The translations under genes and the position numbers were made by a program. Shown here piece after piece: positions 36,609 through 45,706 of a DNA stretch of 64,000 nucleotides. The DNA comes from Sphingobium cloacae (GTDB lineage Bacteria; Pseudomonadota; Alphaproteobacteria; Sphingomonadales; Sphingomonadaceae): assembly GCF_002355855.1 (NCBI RefSeq), contig NZ_AP017655.1, positions 2,075,501 to 2,139,500 on the forward strand, in the 5' to 3' direction. Below the pieces are notes generated by a model. The model saw only the letters and a program-made list of their open reading frames with translations. It made no database searches and was not told the origin of the DNA. Each line of letters begins with the position of its first letter. The first letter of the stretch is position 1.

Positions 36609-36779
36609 TCAGGCCACGCGGCCGAGGCGGTGATAGAGATTGGCGTATTTGACCGATTCCGGCTTGTCCTGAACCTCGCGCAGATAATGGGCGATGGCGG
36701 TGCGGATCAGGCTGAAATCCTCCTGCGAGAAAACCGCGCGCGAGCGAGCGGGCTGGGGCTCTGTGGTCGTGTCGGTCAT
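36609..36779 (-). CDS. Small conserved protein of unknown function
   Basis: A 56-residue product starting at ATG 36777-36779 with AAAGGAAAAG upstream. The second half is helical and looks conserved: FSQEDFSLIRTAIAHYLREVQ and ESVKYANLYHRLGRV. No signal or transmembrane segment is seen. It lies between pit (convergent) and the XRE-type regulator (divergent), so it could be under that regulator's control. Confidence 0.65.
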   Translation of the reverse strand: MTDTTTEPQPARSRAVFSQEDFSLIRTAIAHYLREVQDKPESVKYANLYHRLGRVA

Positions 36780-36884
36780 GGTCTTTTCCTTTGGCGGTGA
36801 GCGGATGCGACCCTTGAAACCATGAACGAGATGGCGAGGGAATGGCGATTTGAGACGACGTGTCATGAGACGACTTGTTCATAT

Positions 36885-36899
36885 TGTCATTATTTGACA
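36885..36899. promoter_or_regulatory. Inverted repeat in the promoter of the XRE/IrrE-type regulator
   Basis: TGTCA-TTATT-TGACA lies 10 bases upstream of the regulator start, in the divergent region with the small 56-residue gene. A further direct repeat GAGACGAC (36852 and 36868) lies nearby. It is a good candidate autoregulatory operator. Confidence 0.5.
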
Positions 36900-36909
36900 T
36901 TATGACGGT

Positions 36910-38322
36910 ATGGCGGATGTATCGGATCGCAAGCTCTATCTCGGCCCCAAGCTGCGCGTTCTGCGGCGGGAACTGGGGCTCAACCAAACGCGGATGGCGG
37001 AGGAACTGGGGGTGTCGCCCAGCTACCTCAACCATCTGGAGCGCAACCAGAGGCCGCTGACGGCGCAGATGCTGCTGCGGCTGGCGAACACCTATGACAT
37101 CGACATCCGCGATTTCGTCGCCAGCACGCAGGAAGGCGCGGCGAACGCGCTGGGCGAGATATTGTCCGACGCGCTGGTGCGCGACATCGGCATCGCCAGG
37201 GACGAGGTGCTGGAGGTCGCGGAAAACTATCCCGGCGTCAGCGAGGCCATCGCCCGTTTCTATCGCGCCCTTTCCGACCTGCGCCGCCTGCCCGAACGGA
37301 TGGAGGCGGGCGCCTCCCCTGCCCCGCTGCTGGCGCCGATCGACTGGCTGCGCGAGACGATCGCGCGGGCGGGCAATCATTTCGCGGAGATCGACGCCGC
37401 CGCCGAGACGCTGGCCGTCGAGATGAGCGACGATCCGGCGGTGATGCAGGCTGACCTTCGCGCACGGCTCAAGACGCTGCACAATATGGGCGTGCAGATA
37501 GTGCGCGCCGAGGTGCTGGCGGGAACGCTGCGCCATTATGACATGCACCGCCGCCGCCTGCTGCTGAACGAACGGCTGCCCGCGCCGGGACGGCTGTTCG
37601 CGCTGGCCTATCATCTGTGCGCGCAGGAGATGGCGGAGACCATCGCCGCGCAGGTCAACCGCGCCGCGCCGCCCGACGAGGACAGCCGCCGGATCGCCAC
37701 CATCGCGCTCACCAACCATGCCGCCGCCGCGCTCATCATGCCCTATGACCGCTTCCGGCAGGCGGCGGAGCAGAGCCGCTACGACCTGCCGCTGTTGCAG
37801 ACACGCTTCGGCGTGTCGGGGGAGCAGCTGGCGCATCGCCTCACCAGCCTCAACCGCACGGGGGCGCGGGGCGTGCCCTTCTTCCTGGCGAAGCTCAACC
37901 GGGCTGGGATCGTGTCGAAACGCTTCGACGGGGAGGCATGGCCGTTCGCGCGGCTGACCGGCACCTGCCCGCGCTGGGACGCGCATGGGGCCGGGCCGTC
38001 CGGGTCATGGGAGCGGCAGATGATCGAGACGGCGGACGGGCGGCGGTTCCTGACCTTCTTCCAGACGCTGAGCGTCGATGGCGCGCCCGATGCGCGGGGA
38101 CAGCCGGTGATCGCGCTCGGTTGCGAGGCGAAACATGCGGGACGGCTGGCGCTGGCGGACGGGATCGACGTGGAGAAGGACGCGGCGACGGAGGTCGGCC
38201 CGGCCTGCCATTTGTGCGAGCGGCGCGGCTGCCCGGATCGCGCCCTGCCGCCGGTGACGCGGGCGCTGGACCTGCACGGCTATGAGCGGACGGTGAGCCC
38301 GTTTCCGTTTCGGCGGGTTTAG
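36910..38322 (+). CDS. XRE-family regulator with ImmA/IrrE-like and C-terminal DUF2083 domains
   Basis: A 470-residue regulator: an N-terminal helix-turn-helix (about 10-70, RMAEELGVSPSYLNHLERNQRPLTA) is followed by a central region of the ImmA/IrrE type (about 150-300) and a C-terminal DUF2083-like Cys-containing domain. That C-terminal part has CHLCERRGCPDRALPP near residue 435. This architecture is that of the short-chain fatty acyl regulators (RamB/ScfR/MccR), which sense acyl-CoA and control the glyoxylate shunt or propionate use. No aceA or prp gene is beside it here. Confidence 0.87.
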   Translation: MADVSDRKLYLGPKLRVLRRELGLNQTRMAEELGVSPSYLNHLERNQRPLTAQMLLRLANTYDIDIRDFVASTQEGAANALGEILSDALVRDIGIARDEVLEVAENYPGVSEAIARFYRALSDLRRLPERMEAGASPAPLLAPIDWLRETIARAGNHFAEIDAAAETLAVEMSDDPAVMQADLRARLKTLHNMGVQIVRAEVLAGTLRHYDMHRRRLLLNERLPAPGRLFALAYHLCAQEMAETIAAQVNRAAPPDEDSRRIATIALTNHAAAALIMPYDRFRQAAEQSRYDLPLLQTRFGVSGEQLAHRLTSLNRTGARGVPFFLAKLNRAGIVSKRFDGEAWPFARLTGTCPRWDAHGAGPSGSWERQMIETADGRRFLTFFQTLSVDGAPDARGQPVIALGCEAKHAGRLALADGIDVEKDAATEVGPACHLCERRGCPDRALPPVTRALDLHGYERTVSPFPFRRV

Positions 38323-38587
38323 GGTTGGCCAAAGTTGGACAAGTGTTTTCCCTTTCCCCCTAAGGGAAAGGATAGGGAGCCTTGCTGGGTGGAGCGAGGC
38401 TAGGCGGAGTTGGATGAAGGGGCAGAAGGCAGGTTCTGCGCTATCGCGAAGGCGGCTCCCCCTTCACCCATGGGGCGAGGGATAAACCTATGTCCGCCCT
38501 TCCACCTCCACGAAAAAAAGGGGACAGCGGAAACCCGCCATCCCCTTCTCTCTTACCTCGATCCCACGTCAAAGCGCGAGCCGGCGG
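38323..38587. repeat. Non-coding interval with hairpin-forming repeats
   Basis: No gene is supported. It contains TTTCCCTTTCCCCCTAAGGGAAA (split: TTTCCCTT, then CCCCCT, then AAGGGAAA), and a more distant segment with CCCCTTCACCCATGGGGCGAGGG. These resemble the repeats at 11.9-12.05 kb and 45.63 kb. The right end (from about 38500) is the 3' flank of the DUF4167 gene. Confidence 0.45.
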
Positions 38588-39355
38588 CTACTCCGCCGCC
38601 TGCGTCGCCGCGCGGGGGCGGCGGCCGCGCTTGCGGGGCGCTTCTTCCGGCGTTTCGCTGTCATTGTCGGCCCGCGCGATCGACGGGGGCAGCGCGGCGA
38701 CGTCCAGGCCCTCGACCTTTTCCTCGGCCGCCTTGGCCGCATCCGCCTTGCGCGGACGGCCGCGGCGGCGCGGCGCGGGCGCTTCCTCGGCTTGCGGTTC
38801 CGCTACGGGCGCGGCGGCAGCCACCGGCGCTTCTTCCGGAGCGGCCTGTGCCGCGGCCGGACGCTCGGCCGTTTCCGCCTGAGCCTGGGCCGGACGCTCC
38901 CGGACATTCCGGTCGCGGCGCTCGCGCCCTTCGCGGTCGTCGCGCCGGTCGTCCCGGCGGCGCGGCTGGAAGGATTCGGCGCGGTCATAGGGCTGCGGCT
39001 CGCCGCGCGCGCCTTCGCCCGCTTCGTCGTCCGCATCGCCCTCGTCGCCATCGCCGTCGAAATTCTCGTCATAGCGGCGGAAGCGCTGCTGCTGTTCTTC
39101 CTGCCGGGCGCGGTTGTCGGCCAGCACGCGGAAATAATGGTCGGCGAACTGGAGATAATATTCGGCGTTCACCCGGTCGCCCGCCATCTGGGCGTCGCGC
39201 GCCATATTCTTGTATTTCTCAAGAAGCTGGGCCGCATTGCCCCGCGCGCGGTTGTCGATCCGGTTGCCGTTGTCGCCCCCGCCCCGGCTGTTGTTGTTGG
39301 GGCGTCCGTTGTTCCGGCCGCGATTGCGGCGACCGGCCTGCCTGTTGTTGATCAA
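38588..39355 (-). CDS. DUF4167 family protein (RNA-binding-like, Arg/Asn-rich)
   Basis: A 255-residue protein starting at TTG 39353-39355, preceded by AAGGA. The N-terminus is Arg/Asn/Gly-rich (RRNRGRNNGRPNNNSRGG), then comes the DUF4167 core (NAAQLLEKYKNMARDAQMAGDRVNAEYYLQFADHYFRVL, residues about 40-80). A long low-complexity acidic-basic region and an AT-hook-like RRRGRPRKA near the end follow. Such tails suggest nucleic-acid binding. It lies downstream of a 286-base hairpin-rich leader and follows prmC on the same strand. Confidence 0.85.
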   Translation of the reverse strand: MINNRQAGRRNRGRNNGRPNNNSRGGGDNGNRIDNRARGNAAQLLEKYKNMARDAQMAGDRVNAEYYLQFADHYFRVLADNRARQEEQQQRFRRYDENFDGDGDEGDADDEAGEGARGEPQPYDRAESFQPRRRDDRRDDREGRERRDRNVRERPAQAQAETAERPAAAQAAPEEAPVAAAAPVAEPQAEEAPAPRRRGRPRKADAAKAAEEKVEGLDVAALPPSIARADNDSETPEEAPRKRGRRPRAATQAAE

Positions 39356-39641
39356 GACCTGATCCTTGCGTTCGTGATGATCTTATTCACTGAAGACACT
39401 GTTTCAGTCGCCATTCCCCAGCCCGGCCCGCTCATCAGGCCGTATAGCTCCGCCGGACCGGGGTTCGCACGGAACCCTGGCCCTTCACTGCCAGAGGCGT
39501 CGGCACACCGCGCCATCATGACTTTAAGAAGCGGGAAGACGGCCATTTCCATCAGCGGCCAATCGGCCAAACCCATAAAACAGGGCCGTCCCTGACACCC
39601 ATCTAGTGTCTTTGGTCCCATAAACCAAGCGATTTTCGCTT
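39356..39641 (-). promoter_or_regulatory. Hairpin-rich leader of the DUF4167 gene
   Basis: The interval between prmC and the TTG start has no supported gene. It contains several separate stems: CAGGG-CCGT-CCCTG, GACAC/GTGTC, GGGTTC-GCACG-GAACCC and a GGCC/GGCC repeat. The density of stems suggests a structured 5' UTR, possibly autoregulatory. No known riboswitch class was recognised. Confidence 0.4.
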
Positions 39642-40484
39642 TCACCCCTGCGATTCCTGTCCCGGCGATGGACGGACGGCAAGGCACCGGTCATGCCCGG
39701 CCAGGTCGCGCCGAACCCCCGCTTCCAGCCCTTCGGCCGCGAAAATGGCGCCAACCTCCTCCCGCTGGTCATAGCCGATCTCCACCGCCGCCAGCCCGTC
39801 CGGCCGCAGCAGGCGCGGCAATTGCGGCGCGATGCGGCGATAGTCGTCAAGGCCCTGCGCCCCCGCGAACAGCGCCCCTTCCGGCTCATGCAGCACATCG
39901 CCCGACAGCGGCGCGTCCCGCGCGATATAGGGCGGGTTGACGAGGATGAGGTCGAAGCGTTCCCCGATCCCCTCCGCCCAGTCGCCGATACGGAACGCCG
40001 CCCGGTCCGCCAGCCCCAGCCGCCCGGCATTGTCCCGCGCCACCGCGAGCGCCGCCGGGGAAATATCGACGCCCAGCCCCCGCGCCCCTGGCCACTGGTC
40101 CAGCGCGGCGAGCAGCAGCGCGCCCGATCCCGTCCCCAGATCGAGGATCGTCTCCGGCGCGCGATCCCCGAAATGCTCCACCGCCGCCTCGATCAGCGTC
40201 TCGCTGTCGGGCCGGGGGATGAGCACGTCGGGCGTCACCCGCAGGCTGATGGTCCAGAAATCGCGGCTGCCGGTGATATAGGCCACCGGCTCTCCCGCCA
40301 GCCGCCGTTCGATCAGCCCGTCGAACGCCGCAGGCACCGCCAGATCGCGCTGCCGCAACAGCAGCTCATTGCGCGAAATCCCCAGGGCATGGGCCAGCAG
40401 CAATTCCGCATCCAGCCCCGGCGTCCCGCTCACCTCGCCGAGCACCGCCGCCGCCGCGCGCAGCCTGTCGGCGACCCCGGCCAT
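39642..40484 (-). CDS. prmC: Peptide chain release factor N5-glutamine methyltransferase
   Basis: A 280-residue enzyme methylating the Gln of the GGQ motif in release factors. It has an N-terminal helical bundle (1-80) and a Rossmann methyltransferase with ILDLGTGSGALLLAAL (SAM site), and the catalytic VNPPY at about 185. It starts four bases after the prfA stop, so the modified factor and its methylase are coexpressed. The frame ends at 39642 just before the DUF4167 leader. Confidence 0.96.
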   Translation of the reverse strand: MAGVADRLRAAAAVLGEVSGTPGLDAELLLAHALGISRNELLLRQRDLAVPAAFDGLIERRLAGEPVAYITGSRDFWTISLRVTPDVLIPRPDSETLIEAAVEHFGDRAPETILDLGTGSGALLLAALDQWPGARGLGVDISPAALAVARDNAGRLGLADRAAFRIGDWAEGIGERFDLILVNPPYIARDAPLSGDVLHEPEGALFAGAQGLDDYRRIAPQLPRLLRPDGLAAVEIGYDQREEVGAIFAAEGLEAGVRRDLAGHDRCLAVRPSPGQESQG

Positions 40485-40487
40485 GGT

Positions 40488-41576
40488 TCAGCCGATGCCG
40501 TCCAGCTGCGCCAGCCGCGCCGCCTCATCCTCCGCGATCAGCGCGTCGATGACTTCGGACAGGCCCGACCCCTCCAATATCTCCGGCAGGCGGTGCAGCG
40601 TCAGGTTGATGCGGTGGTCGGTCACGCGTCCCTGCGGGAAATTATAGGTGCGGATGCGCTCCGAACGGTCGCCCGATCCCACCATCGCCTTGCGCGCGCC
40701 CGCCTGTTCGCTTTGCGCGCGGTCCCGCTCCATCTCATAGATGCGCGCGCGCAGCACCTGCATCGCCTTGGCCTTGTTCTTGTGCTGGGACCGCTCGTCC
40801 TGCTGCGTCACGACGATGCCGCTCGGCAAATGGGTGATGCGCACGGCGGAATCGGTCGTGTTGACATGCTGCCCGCCCGCGCCCGACGCGCGATAGATGT
40901 CGATCTTGAGGTCGCTGTCGGCGATCTGGACATCCACCTCTTCCGGTTCCGGCAGCACCGCCACGGTCGCGGCGGAGGTGTGGATGCGCCCGCCGCTTTC
41001 GGTGACGGGCACGCGCTGCACCCGGTGGACGCCGCTCTCGAACTTGAGTCTGGCAAAGACGCCCGCGCCGGTGACGCTGGCGACCACTTCCTTGAAGCCG
41101 CCCACTTCCGCCGCATTGGCGGAGATCATCTCCATCTTCCAGCCCTGCGCGTCGGCATAGCGTTGATACATGCGGAACAGGTCGCCCGCGAACAGCGCGG
41201 CTTCATCGCCGCCCGTCCCCGCCCGGATTTCCAGCATGGCCGGGCGCGCATCGGCCGAATCGCGGGGCAGAAGCTGCAACGCCAGAGCGCGCTCCGCATC
41301 GGGAAGCCGGCCCCGGATAAGCTGCATCTCCTCCTGCGCCATTTCGCGCATGGCGGGATCGGCTTCCGCGCCGTCGCCCGCCATCTGCTCCAGCGCGGCC
41401 AGTTCCTGGCGCAGGCGCCGCACTTCATGCGCGGCCTTGGCCACCGGCTCGATCTCGGCATATTCCTTGGACAGCCGGACGAACTCCTCCGGGGGCAGGT
41501 CGGCGCGCGTCATCGACGCCTGCACCTCGTCCCGGCGCGCCTCGATTTGCGCGATGCGTTCGGCGGAAATCTGCAT
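40488..41576 (-). CDS. prfA: Peptide chain release factor 1
   Basis: A 362-residue class I release factor for UAA and UAG. It has the GGQ loop in [18 protein letters not shown] and the [21 protein letters not shown] region, with [16 protein letters not shown] later. The proximity of prmC and hisS supports this. ATG 41574-41576 overlaps the hisS stop by one base (TGATG type). Confidence 0.97.
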   Translation of the reverse strand: MQISAERIAQIEARRDEVQASMTRADLPPEEFVRLSKEYAEIEPVAKAAHEVRRLRQELAALEQMAGDGAEADPAMREMAQEEMQLIRGRLPDAERALALQLLPRDSADARPAMLEIRAGTGGDEAALFAGDLFRMYQRYADAQGWKMEMISANAAEVGGFKEVVASVTGAGVFARLKFESGVHRVQRVPVTESGGRIHTSAATVAVLPEPEEVDVQIADSDLKIDIYRASGAGGQHVNTTDSAVRITHLPSGIVVTQQDERSQHKNKAKAMQVLRARIYEMERDRAQSEQAGARKAMVGSGDRSERIRTYNFPQGRVTDHRINLTLHRLPEILEGSGLSEVIDALIAEDEAARLAQLDGIG

Positions 41577-42838
41577 CAGAGCGCCGTCAGCCTGCCCACC
41601 AGCGCATCCAGCGCCACCGCCTGCTGATCGCCCGTCACCAGATTGCGCACCGATGCCTCGCCCCGCGCCAGTTCATCCTCGCCCAGGATCACGGCCCATG
41701 CGGCGCCGCTCGCATTGGCGCGCTGCATCCGCTTTTTCATATTGCCGCGATAGCCCATGTCGCAGGCGATCCCCGCCCGGCGCAGATCGGCGATAATCCC
41801 GGTCGCCTTCGCTTCCGCCGCCTCGCCCATGGGAATGACGGCCACGGTCGGTCCCGCGATCTCCGGCATCTCCACCAGCATCGCCAGCCGCTCGATCCCC
41901 GCCGCCCAGCCGACCGCCGGAGTGGCGGGACCGCCCAGATTCTCGATGAGGCCGTCATAGCGCCCGCCGCCCAGCACCGTGCCCTGCGCGCCGAGGCGAT
42001 CGGTGATGAACTCGAACGCGGTATGCCGGTAATAATCGAGGCCCCGCACCAGCCGGGAATTGCGCTCCCACGCCACGCCCGCCGCATCGAGGCCGCTCGT
42101 CACCTTCTCGAAGAATCCCCGCGCCTCGTCAGTCAGATAGGCGTCGATATCCGGCGCGCTGTCCGCCACCGGCCGGTCGCGCGGGTCCTTGCTGTCGAGG
42201 ATGCGCAGCGGATTGCGCGCCAGCCGGTCAAGGCTTTCCTCCGAAAGCTGATCCCGATGCGCCTCGAAATGCGCCACCAGGGCAGCGCGCCACGCCTCCC
42301 GGCTCTCCGCGTCGCCCAGCGTGTTGAGGTTCAGCGTCACGCCCTCCGACACGCCCAGTTCGCGCAGCAGCTGATCGGCGAAGACCAGCAGTTCCACGTC
42401 CGCCCCCGGCTCGCCCGCGCCGATGATCTCCGCGTCAAGCTGGTGGAATTGCCGGAAACGCCCCTTTTGCGGGCGCTCATAGCGGAACAGCGGCCCGTGC
42501 GTCGCGACCTTCAGCGGCGCATATTGCTGCCAGCCCTCGGTGATGTAGGCGCGGGAAATGCCCGCCGTGAACTCCGGGCGCAGGGTGATGCTGTCGCCGC
42601 CCCGATCCTCGAAGGTGTACATTTCCTTCGACACCACATCCGTGCTCTCGCCCAGCGAGCGCGCGAACACCGCCGTCGCCTCGAACACGGGCACCTCCAC
42701 GCGCGCGAAGCCATAGAGCTTCCGCACCCGTTCGAAGGTCGCGGCCACATGCGCGAAACGCTCCTGGAACGCTTCGGGGGTGCCGCCCAGCATGTCCTGC
42801 GTGCCGCGCACCGGGCGCGGCGTTTCCATTTTCGCCAT
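41576..42838 (-). CDS. hisS: Histidyl-tRNA synthetase
   Basis: A 420-residue class II synthetase. Motif 2 region ([19 protein letters not shown]) and motif 3 ([28 protein letters not shown]) are clear, as are the histidine-specific [13 protein letters not shown] and [14 protein letters not shown]-terminal anticodon-binding domain is present (about 325-420). ATG 42836-42838 is chosen because the preceding codons lack similarity to other HisS. It begins the hisS-prfA-prmC run. Confidence 0.97.
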   Translation of the reverse strand: MAKMETPRPVRGTQDMLGGTPEAFQERFAHVAATFERVRKLYGFARVEVPVFEATAVFARSLGESTDVVSKEMYTFEDRGGDSITLRPEFTAGISRAYITEGWQQYAPLKVATHGPLFRYERPQKGRFRQFHQLDAEIIGAGEPGADVELLVFADQLLRELGVSEGVTLNLNTLGDAESREAWRAALVAHFEAHRDQLSEESLDRLARNPLRILDSKDPRDRPVADSAPDIDAYLTDEARGFFEKVTSGLDAAGVAWERNSRLVRGLDYYRHTAFEFITDRLGAQGTVLGGGRYDGLIENLGGPATPAVGWAAGIERLAMLVEMPEIAGPTVAVIPMGEAAEAKATGIIADLRRAGIACDMGYRGNMKKRMQRANASGAAWAVILGEDELARGEASVRNLVTGDQQAVALDALVGRLTAL

Positions 42839-42991
42839 GGAACGCGCCCTTAGCGGCAAACAAGCTGCAAGGAAACGCGCTTTTTTGTCGCAATATGTCA
42901 CCGCGCCTTTGCGGGGTGGACGGCGCGCCCTCGCCCGGCCATGCTGGTCCTTTCAGGCCGTCCGGCCTCGCGTCTTTGTCGGGAGATGTCC

Positions 42992-44923
42992 ATGATCCGC
43001 AGCCTTGCTGCCGCCCTTTGCCTTTCCACCGCCGTCGCCGGCCCGCTCTGGGCGCAGGAGGCGATCCGTTCCAGGCCCACCGCCCTCCCCGTCGACGACG
43101 CCACCCCCGCGCCCAGGGACGTCCCTTATCCCGGCGGCACCATCCGGCTGGAGGTGGACGCGACCGACACGGTGCAGCGCATCTTCCGCGTCAGGGAAAC
43201 CATCCCCGTCGCGTCCGGCGGCCCCATGACCCTGCTGATGCCGCAATGGCTGCCGGGCAACCACGCCCCGCGCGGCCAGATCGAGAAACTGACCGGCCTC
43301 ACCTTCACCGCCGACGGCAAGCCGCTGGCGTGGAAACGCGATCCGCTCGACGTCTACGCCTTCCGGATCGACGTGCCGCAGGGCGCGAAGGAGGTCGTCG
43401 CGCAGTTCCAGTTCCTCTCCGCCACCGCTCCCAACCAGGGCCGCGTCGTCGTGACGCCCAGGATGCTCAACATCCAGTGGGAATCGGTCTCGCTCTATCC
43501 GGCGGGCTATTACACCCGGCAGATCCCGGTGCAGGCGACCGTCACCTATCCGGCGGGCTGGCAGGCCGCGACGGCCCTGCGCGGCCAACGGACCGGCAAC
43601 CGCGTCGCCTATGAGACGATCGACTATGAAGCCTTGCAGGACTCGCCCGTCTTCGCGGGCACCCATTTCAAGGCGGTCGACCTTGGCAGCAACGTGACGC
43701 TCAACATCGTCGCCGACGACGCCGACGAACTGGACTTCAAGCCGGAACAGATGGCGAAGCACCGCAAGCTGGTGGCGGAGGCGAAGGCCCTGTTCGGCAC
43801 ATATCAGTTCGACCATTACGACTTCCTGCTCGCCATCACCGACGAGATGGGCGGCATTGGCCTGGAACATCACCGTTCCTCGGAAAACCAGGTCGAGCCG
43901 GGCTATTTCAAGAATTGGGATTCGGGCGAGGCGCTGCTCGACCGCAACCTCCTGCCCCATGAATTCACCCATAGCTGGGACGGCAAGTTCCGCCGCCCGG
44001 ACCTGCTCTGGACGCCCGATTTCCGCACGCCGATGCAGGACAATCTGCTCTGGGTCTATGAAGGGCAGACGCAATTCTGGGGCTATGTGCTGGGCGCGCG
44101 GTCCGGCATGTTCTCCAAGCAGGAGACGCTGGACGCCTATGCCCAGATCGCCGCGAAGCTCGACACCGCCAAGGGCCGCGAATGGCGCCCGATGGAGGAT
44201 ACGACGCTCGACCCCATCATCTCCGCCCGGCGTCCCAAGGGCTGGGCAAGCTGGCAGCGGTCGGAGGATTATTATAATGAAGGGCTGATGATCTGGCTGG
44301 AGGCCGACGCCATCCTCCGCCAGCAGACGAAGGGCCGCAAGGGCCTCGACGATTTCGCCGCCGCCTTCTTCGGCATCCGTTCGGGCGACTGGGGGCAGGT
44401 CGTCTATAATCGCGACGATGTGATCCGCACATTGAACGGCATCGCGCCCTATGACTGGGCGGGCTTCTTCCGCAAATATGTGGACAGCACCACGCGGGAG
44501 ACGCCCAAGGGCGGCTTCACGCTGGGCGGCTACCGCCTCGTTTATGGCGACACGCCCGGCAGCATCACCAAGGCGGTGGAAGGCGCGCAGAAGATCGTGG
44601 ACCAGAGCTTCGGGCTGGGCCTCACCGTCAAGAACAGCGGCGAAATCGCCTCGGTCGTCTGGGATAGCGCGGCGTTCAGGGCGGGTCTTGCGACCGGCTC
44701 CACCATCGTCGCGGTGAACGGCGACGAATATTCGCCCGATGTCTTCAAGGCGGCGCTCAAGGCCGCTACCACGTCCGGCAAGCCGATCCAGATCATCGTC
44801 AAACAGGACAAATATTACCGCACTTTGTCTCTCGATTATTCAGGCGGCCTGCGCTATCCGCGCCTCGAAAAGACAGGAGAGGGTGAAGGCAGCCTGGACC
44901 GGCTGCTCAAACCGAAAACATAA
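42992..44923 (+). CDS. M61-family glycyl aminopeptidase with PDZ domain
   Basis: A 643-residue secreted peptidase: signal peptide (RSLAAALCLSTAVAGPLWAQ), an N-terminal beta domain, the catalytic zinc site HEFTHSWDGK (HExxH, about residue 331) with the downstream GYVLG/YEGQ acidic partner, and a C-terminal PDZ domain (about 535-610). M61 members cleave N-terminal glycine. ATG 42992 has GGGAG upstream; the earlier ATG 42986 is possible. The pyrophosphatase gene follows 37 bases later. Confidence 0.92.
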   Translation: MIRSLAAALCLSTAVAGPLWAQEAIRSRPTALPVDDATPAPRDVPYPGGTIRLEVDATDTVQRIFRVRETIPVASGGPMTLLMPQWLPGNHAPRGQIEKLTGLTFTADGKPLAWKRDPLDVYAFRIDVPQGAKEVVAQFQFLSATAPNQGRVVVTPRMLNIQWESVSLYPAGYYTRQIPVQATVTYPAGWQAATALRGQRTGNRVAYETIDYEALQDSPVFAGTHFKAVDLGSNVTLNIVADDADELDFKPEQMAKHRKLVAEAKALFGTYQFDHYDFLLAITDEMGGIGLEHHRSSENQVEPGYFKNWDSGEALLDRNLLPHEFTHSWDGKFRRPDLLWTPDFRTPMQDNLLWVYEGQTQFWGYVLGARSGMFSKQETLDAYAQIAAKLDTAKGREWRPMEDTTLDPIISARRPKGWASWQRSEDYYNEGLMIWLEADAILRQQTKGRKGLDDFAAAFFGIRSGDWGQVVYNRDDVIRTLNGIAPYDWAGFFRKYVDSTTRETPKGGFTLGGYRLVYGDTPGSITKAVEGAQKIVDQSFGLGLTVKNSGEIASVVWDSAAFRAGLATGSTIVAVNGDEYSPDVFKAALKAATTSGKPIQIIVKQDKYYRTLSLDYSGGLRYPRLEKTGEGEGSLDRLLKPKT

Positions 44924-44960
44924 TCACCCGCAACGCCAACGCGCATCAAAAGGCCAAGCC

Positions 44961-45500
44961 ATGAATATCGAACTGATCCCTGTGGGCGACGATCCGCCCA
45001 ACAGCCTGAACGTCATCATCGAGGTTCCCGTCGGCGGCGAGCCGGTGAAATATGAGTTCGACAAGGCATCGGGGGCGCTGTTCGTGGACCGCATCCTGCA
45101 CACGCCGATGCGCTATCCGGCCAATTACGGCTTCGTGCCGCACACGCTTTCGCCCGATGGCGATCCGCTGGACGCGCTGGTCATCGCCCGCTCTCCCTTC
45201 ATTCCGGGCGCGGTGGTCGCGGCGCGCCCGATCGCGGTGCTCAATCTGGAGGACGAAGCGGGCGGCGACGAAAAGCTGGTCTGCGTGCCGCATGATTCGG
45301 TCTTCCCCTATTATTCGAACGTCGAGGAAAAGGACGACCTGCCCGGCATCGTCATGGAGCAGATCGAGCATTTCTTCACCCACTACAAGGATCTGGAGAA
45401 GAAGAAGTGGGTGCGCGTCGGCACCTGGGGCGGCGCCGAGGACGCCCGCAAGATCACCCTGGAAGCGATCCAGCGCTACAAGGACAGCAAGGAAGGCTGA
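44961..45500 (+). CDS. ppa: Inorganic pyrophosphatase (class I)
   Basis: A 179-residue soluble pyrophosphatase. It has VIIEVPVGGEPVKYEFDK, ILHTPMRYPANYGFVPHTL, GDPLDALVIA (the Asp-rich metal site DGDPLDAL) and the final KKWVRVGTWGGAEDA. It hydrolyses PPi in the cytoplasm to drive biosynthesis. A strong terminator follows. Confidence 0.97.
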   Translation: MNIELIPVGDDPPNSLNVIIEVPVGGEPVKYEFDKASGALFVDRILHTPMRYPANYGFVPHTLSPDGDPLDALVIARSPFIPGAVVAARPIAVLNLEDEAGGDEKLVCVPHDSVFPYYSNVEEKDDLPGIVMEQIEHFFTHYKDLEKKKWVRVGTWGGAEDARKITLEAIQRYKDSKEG

Positions 45501-45516
45501 TCCTTCCCGTTCGGAT

Positions 45517-45552
45517 AAGGGCCGCCCGGGACATGCTCGTGCGGCCCTTTTT
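45517..45552 (+). terminator. Rho-independent terminator of ppa
   Basis: AAGGGCCGC pairs with GCGGCCCTTT across a 15-base loop and is followed by a T-run (TTTTT). It starts 16 bases after the ppa stop. Confidence 0.88.
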
Positions 45553-45706
45553 CATGCGCGGCGGCTTTCGGCCATTGTCAGACATTTCGGGCTGTGCCCC
45601 AAGGAAAGGCTGGCCTGTAACGGCAAGCCCCACCCCAACCTGTCCCCCTGAGGGGGAGGAGCTTGTGTTCCTTGACCACCGTTGGAGGAGGGCCTGCAAG
45701 ACTATG
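45553..45706. other. Non-coding interval with a G-rich hairpin
   Basis: No gene is supported. CCCCCTGAGGGGGAGG near 45643 is a small inverted repeat similar to those near 12 kb and 38.4 kb. The interval is the 3' flank of the acyltransferase gene. Confidence 0.4.
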
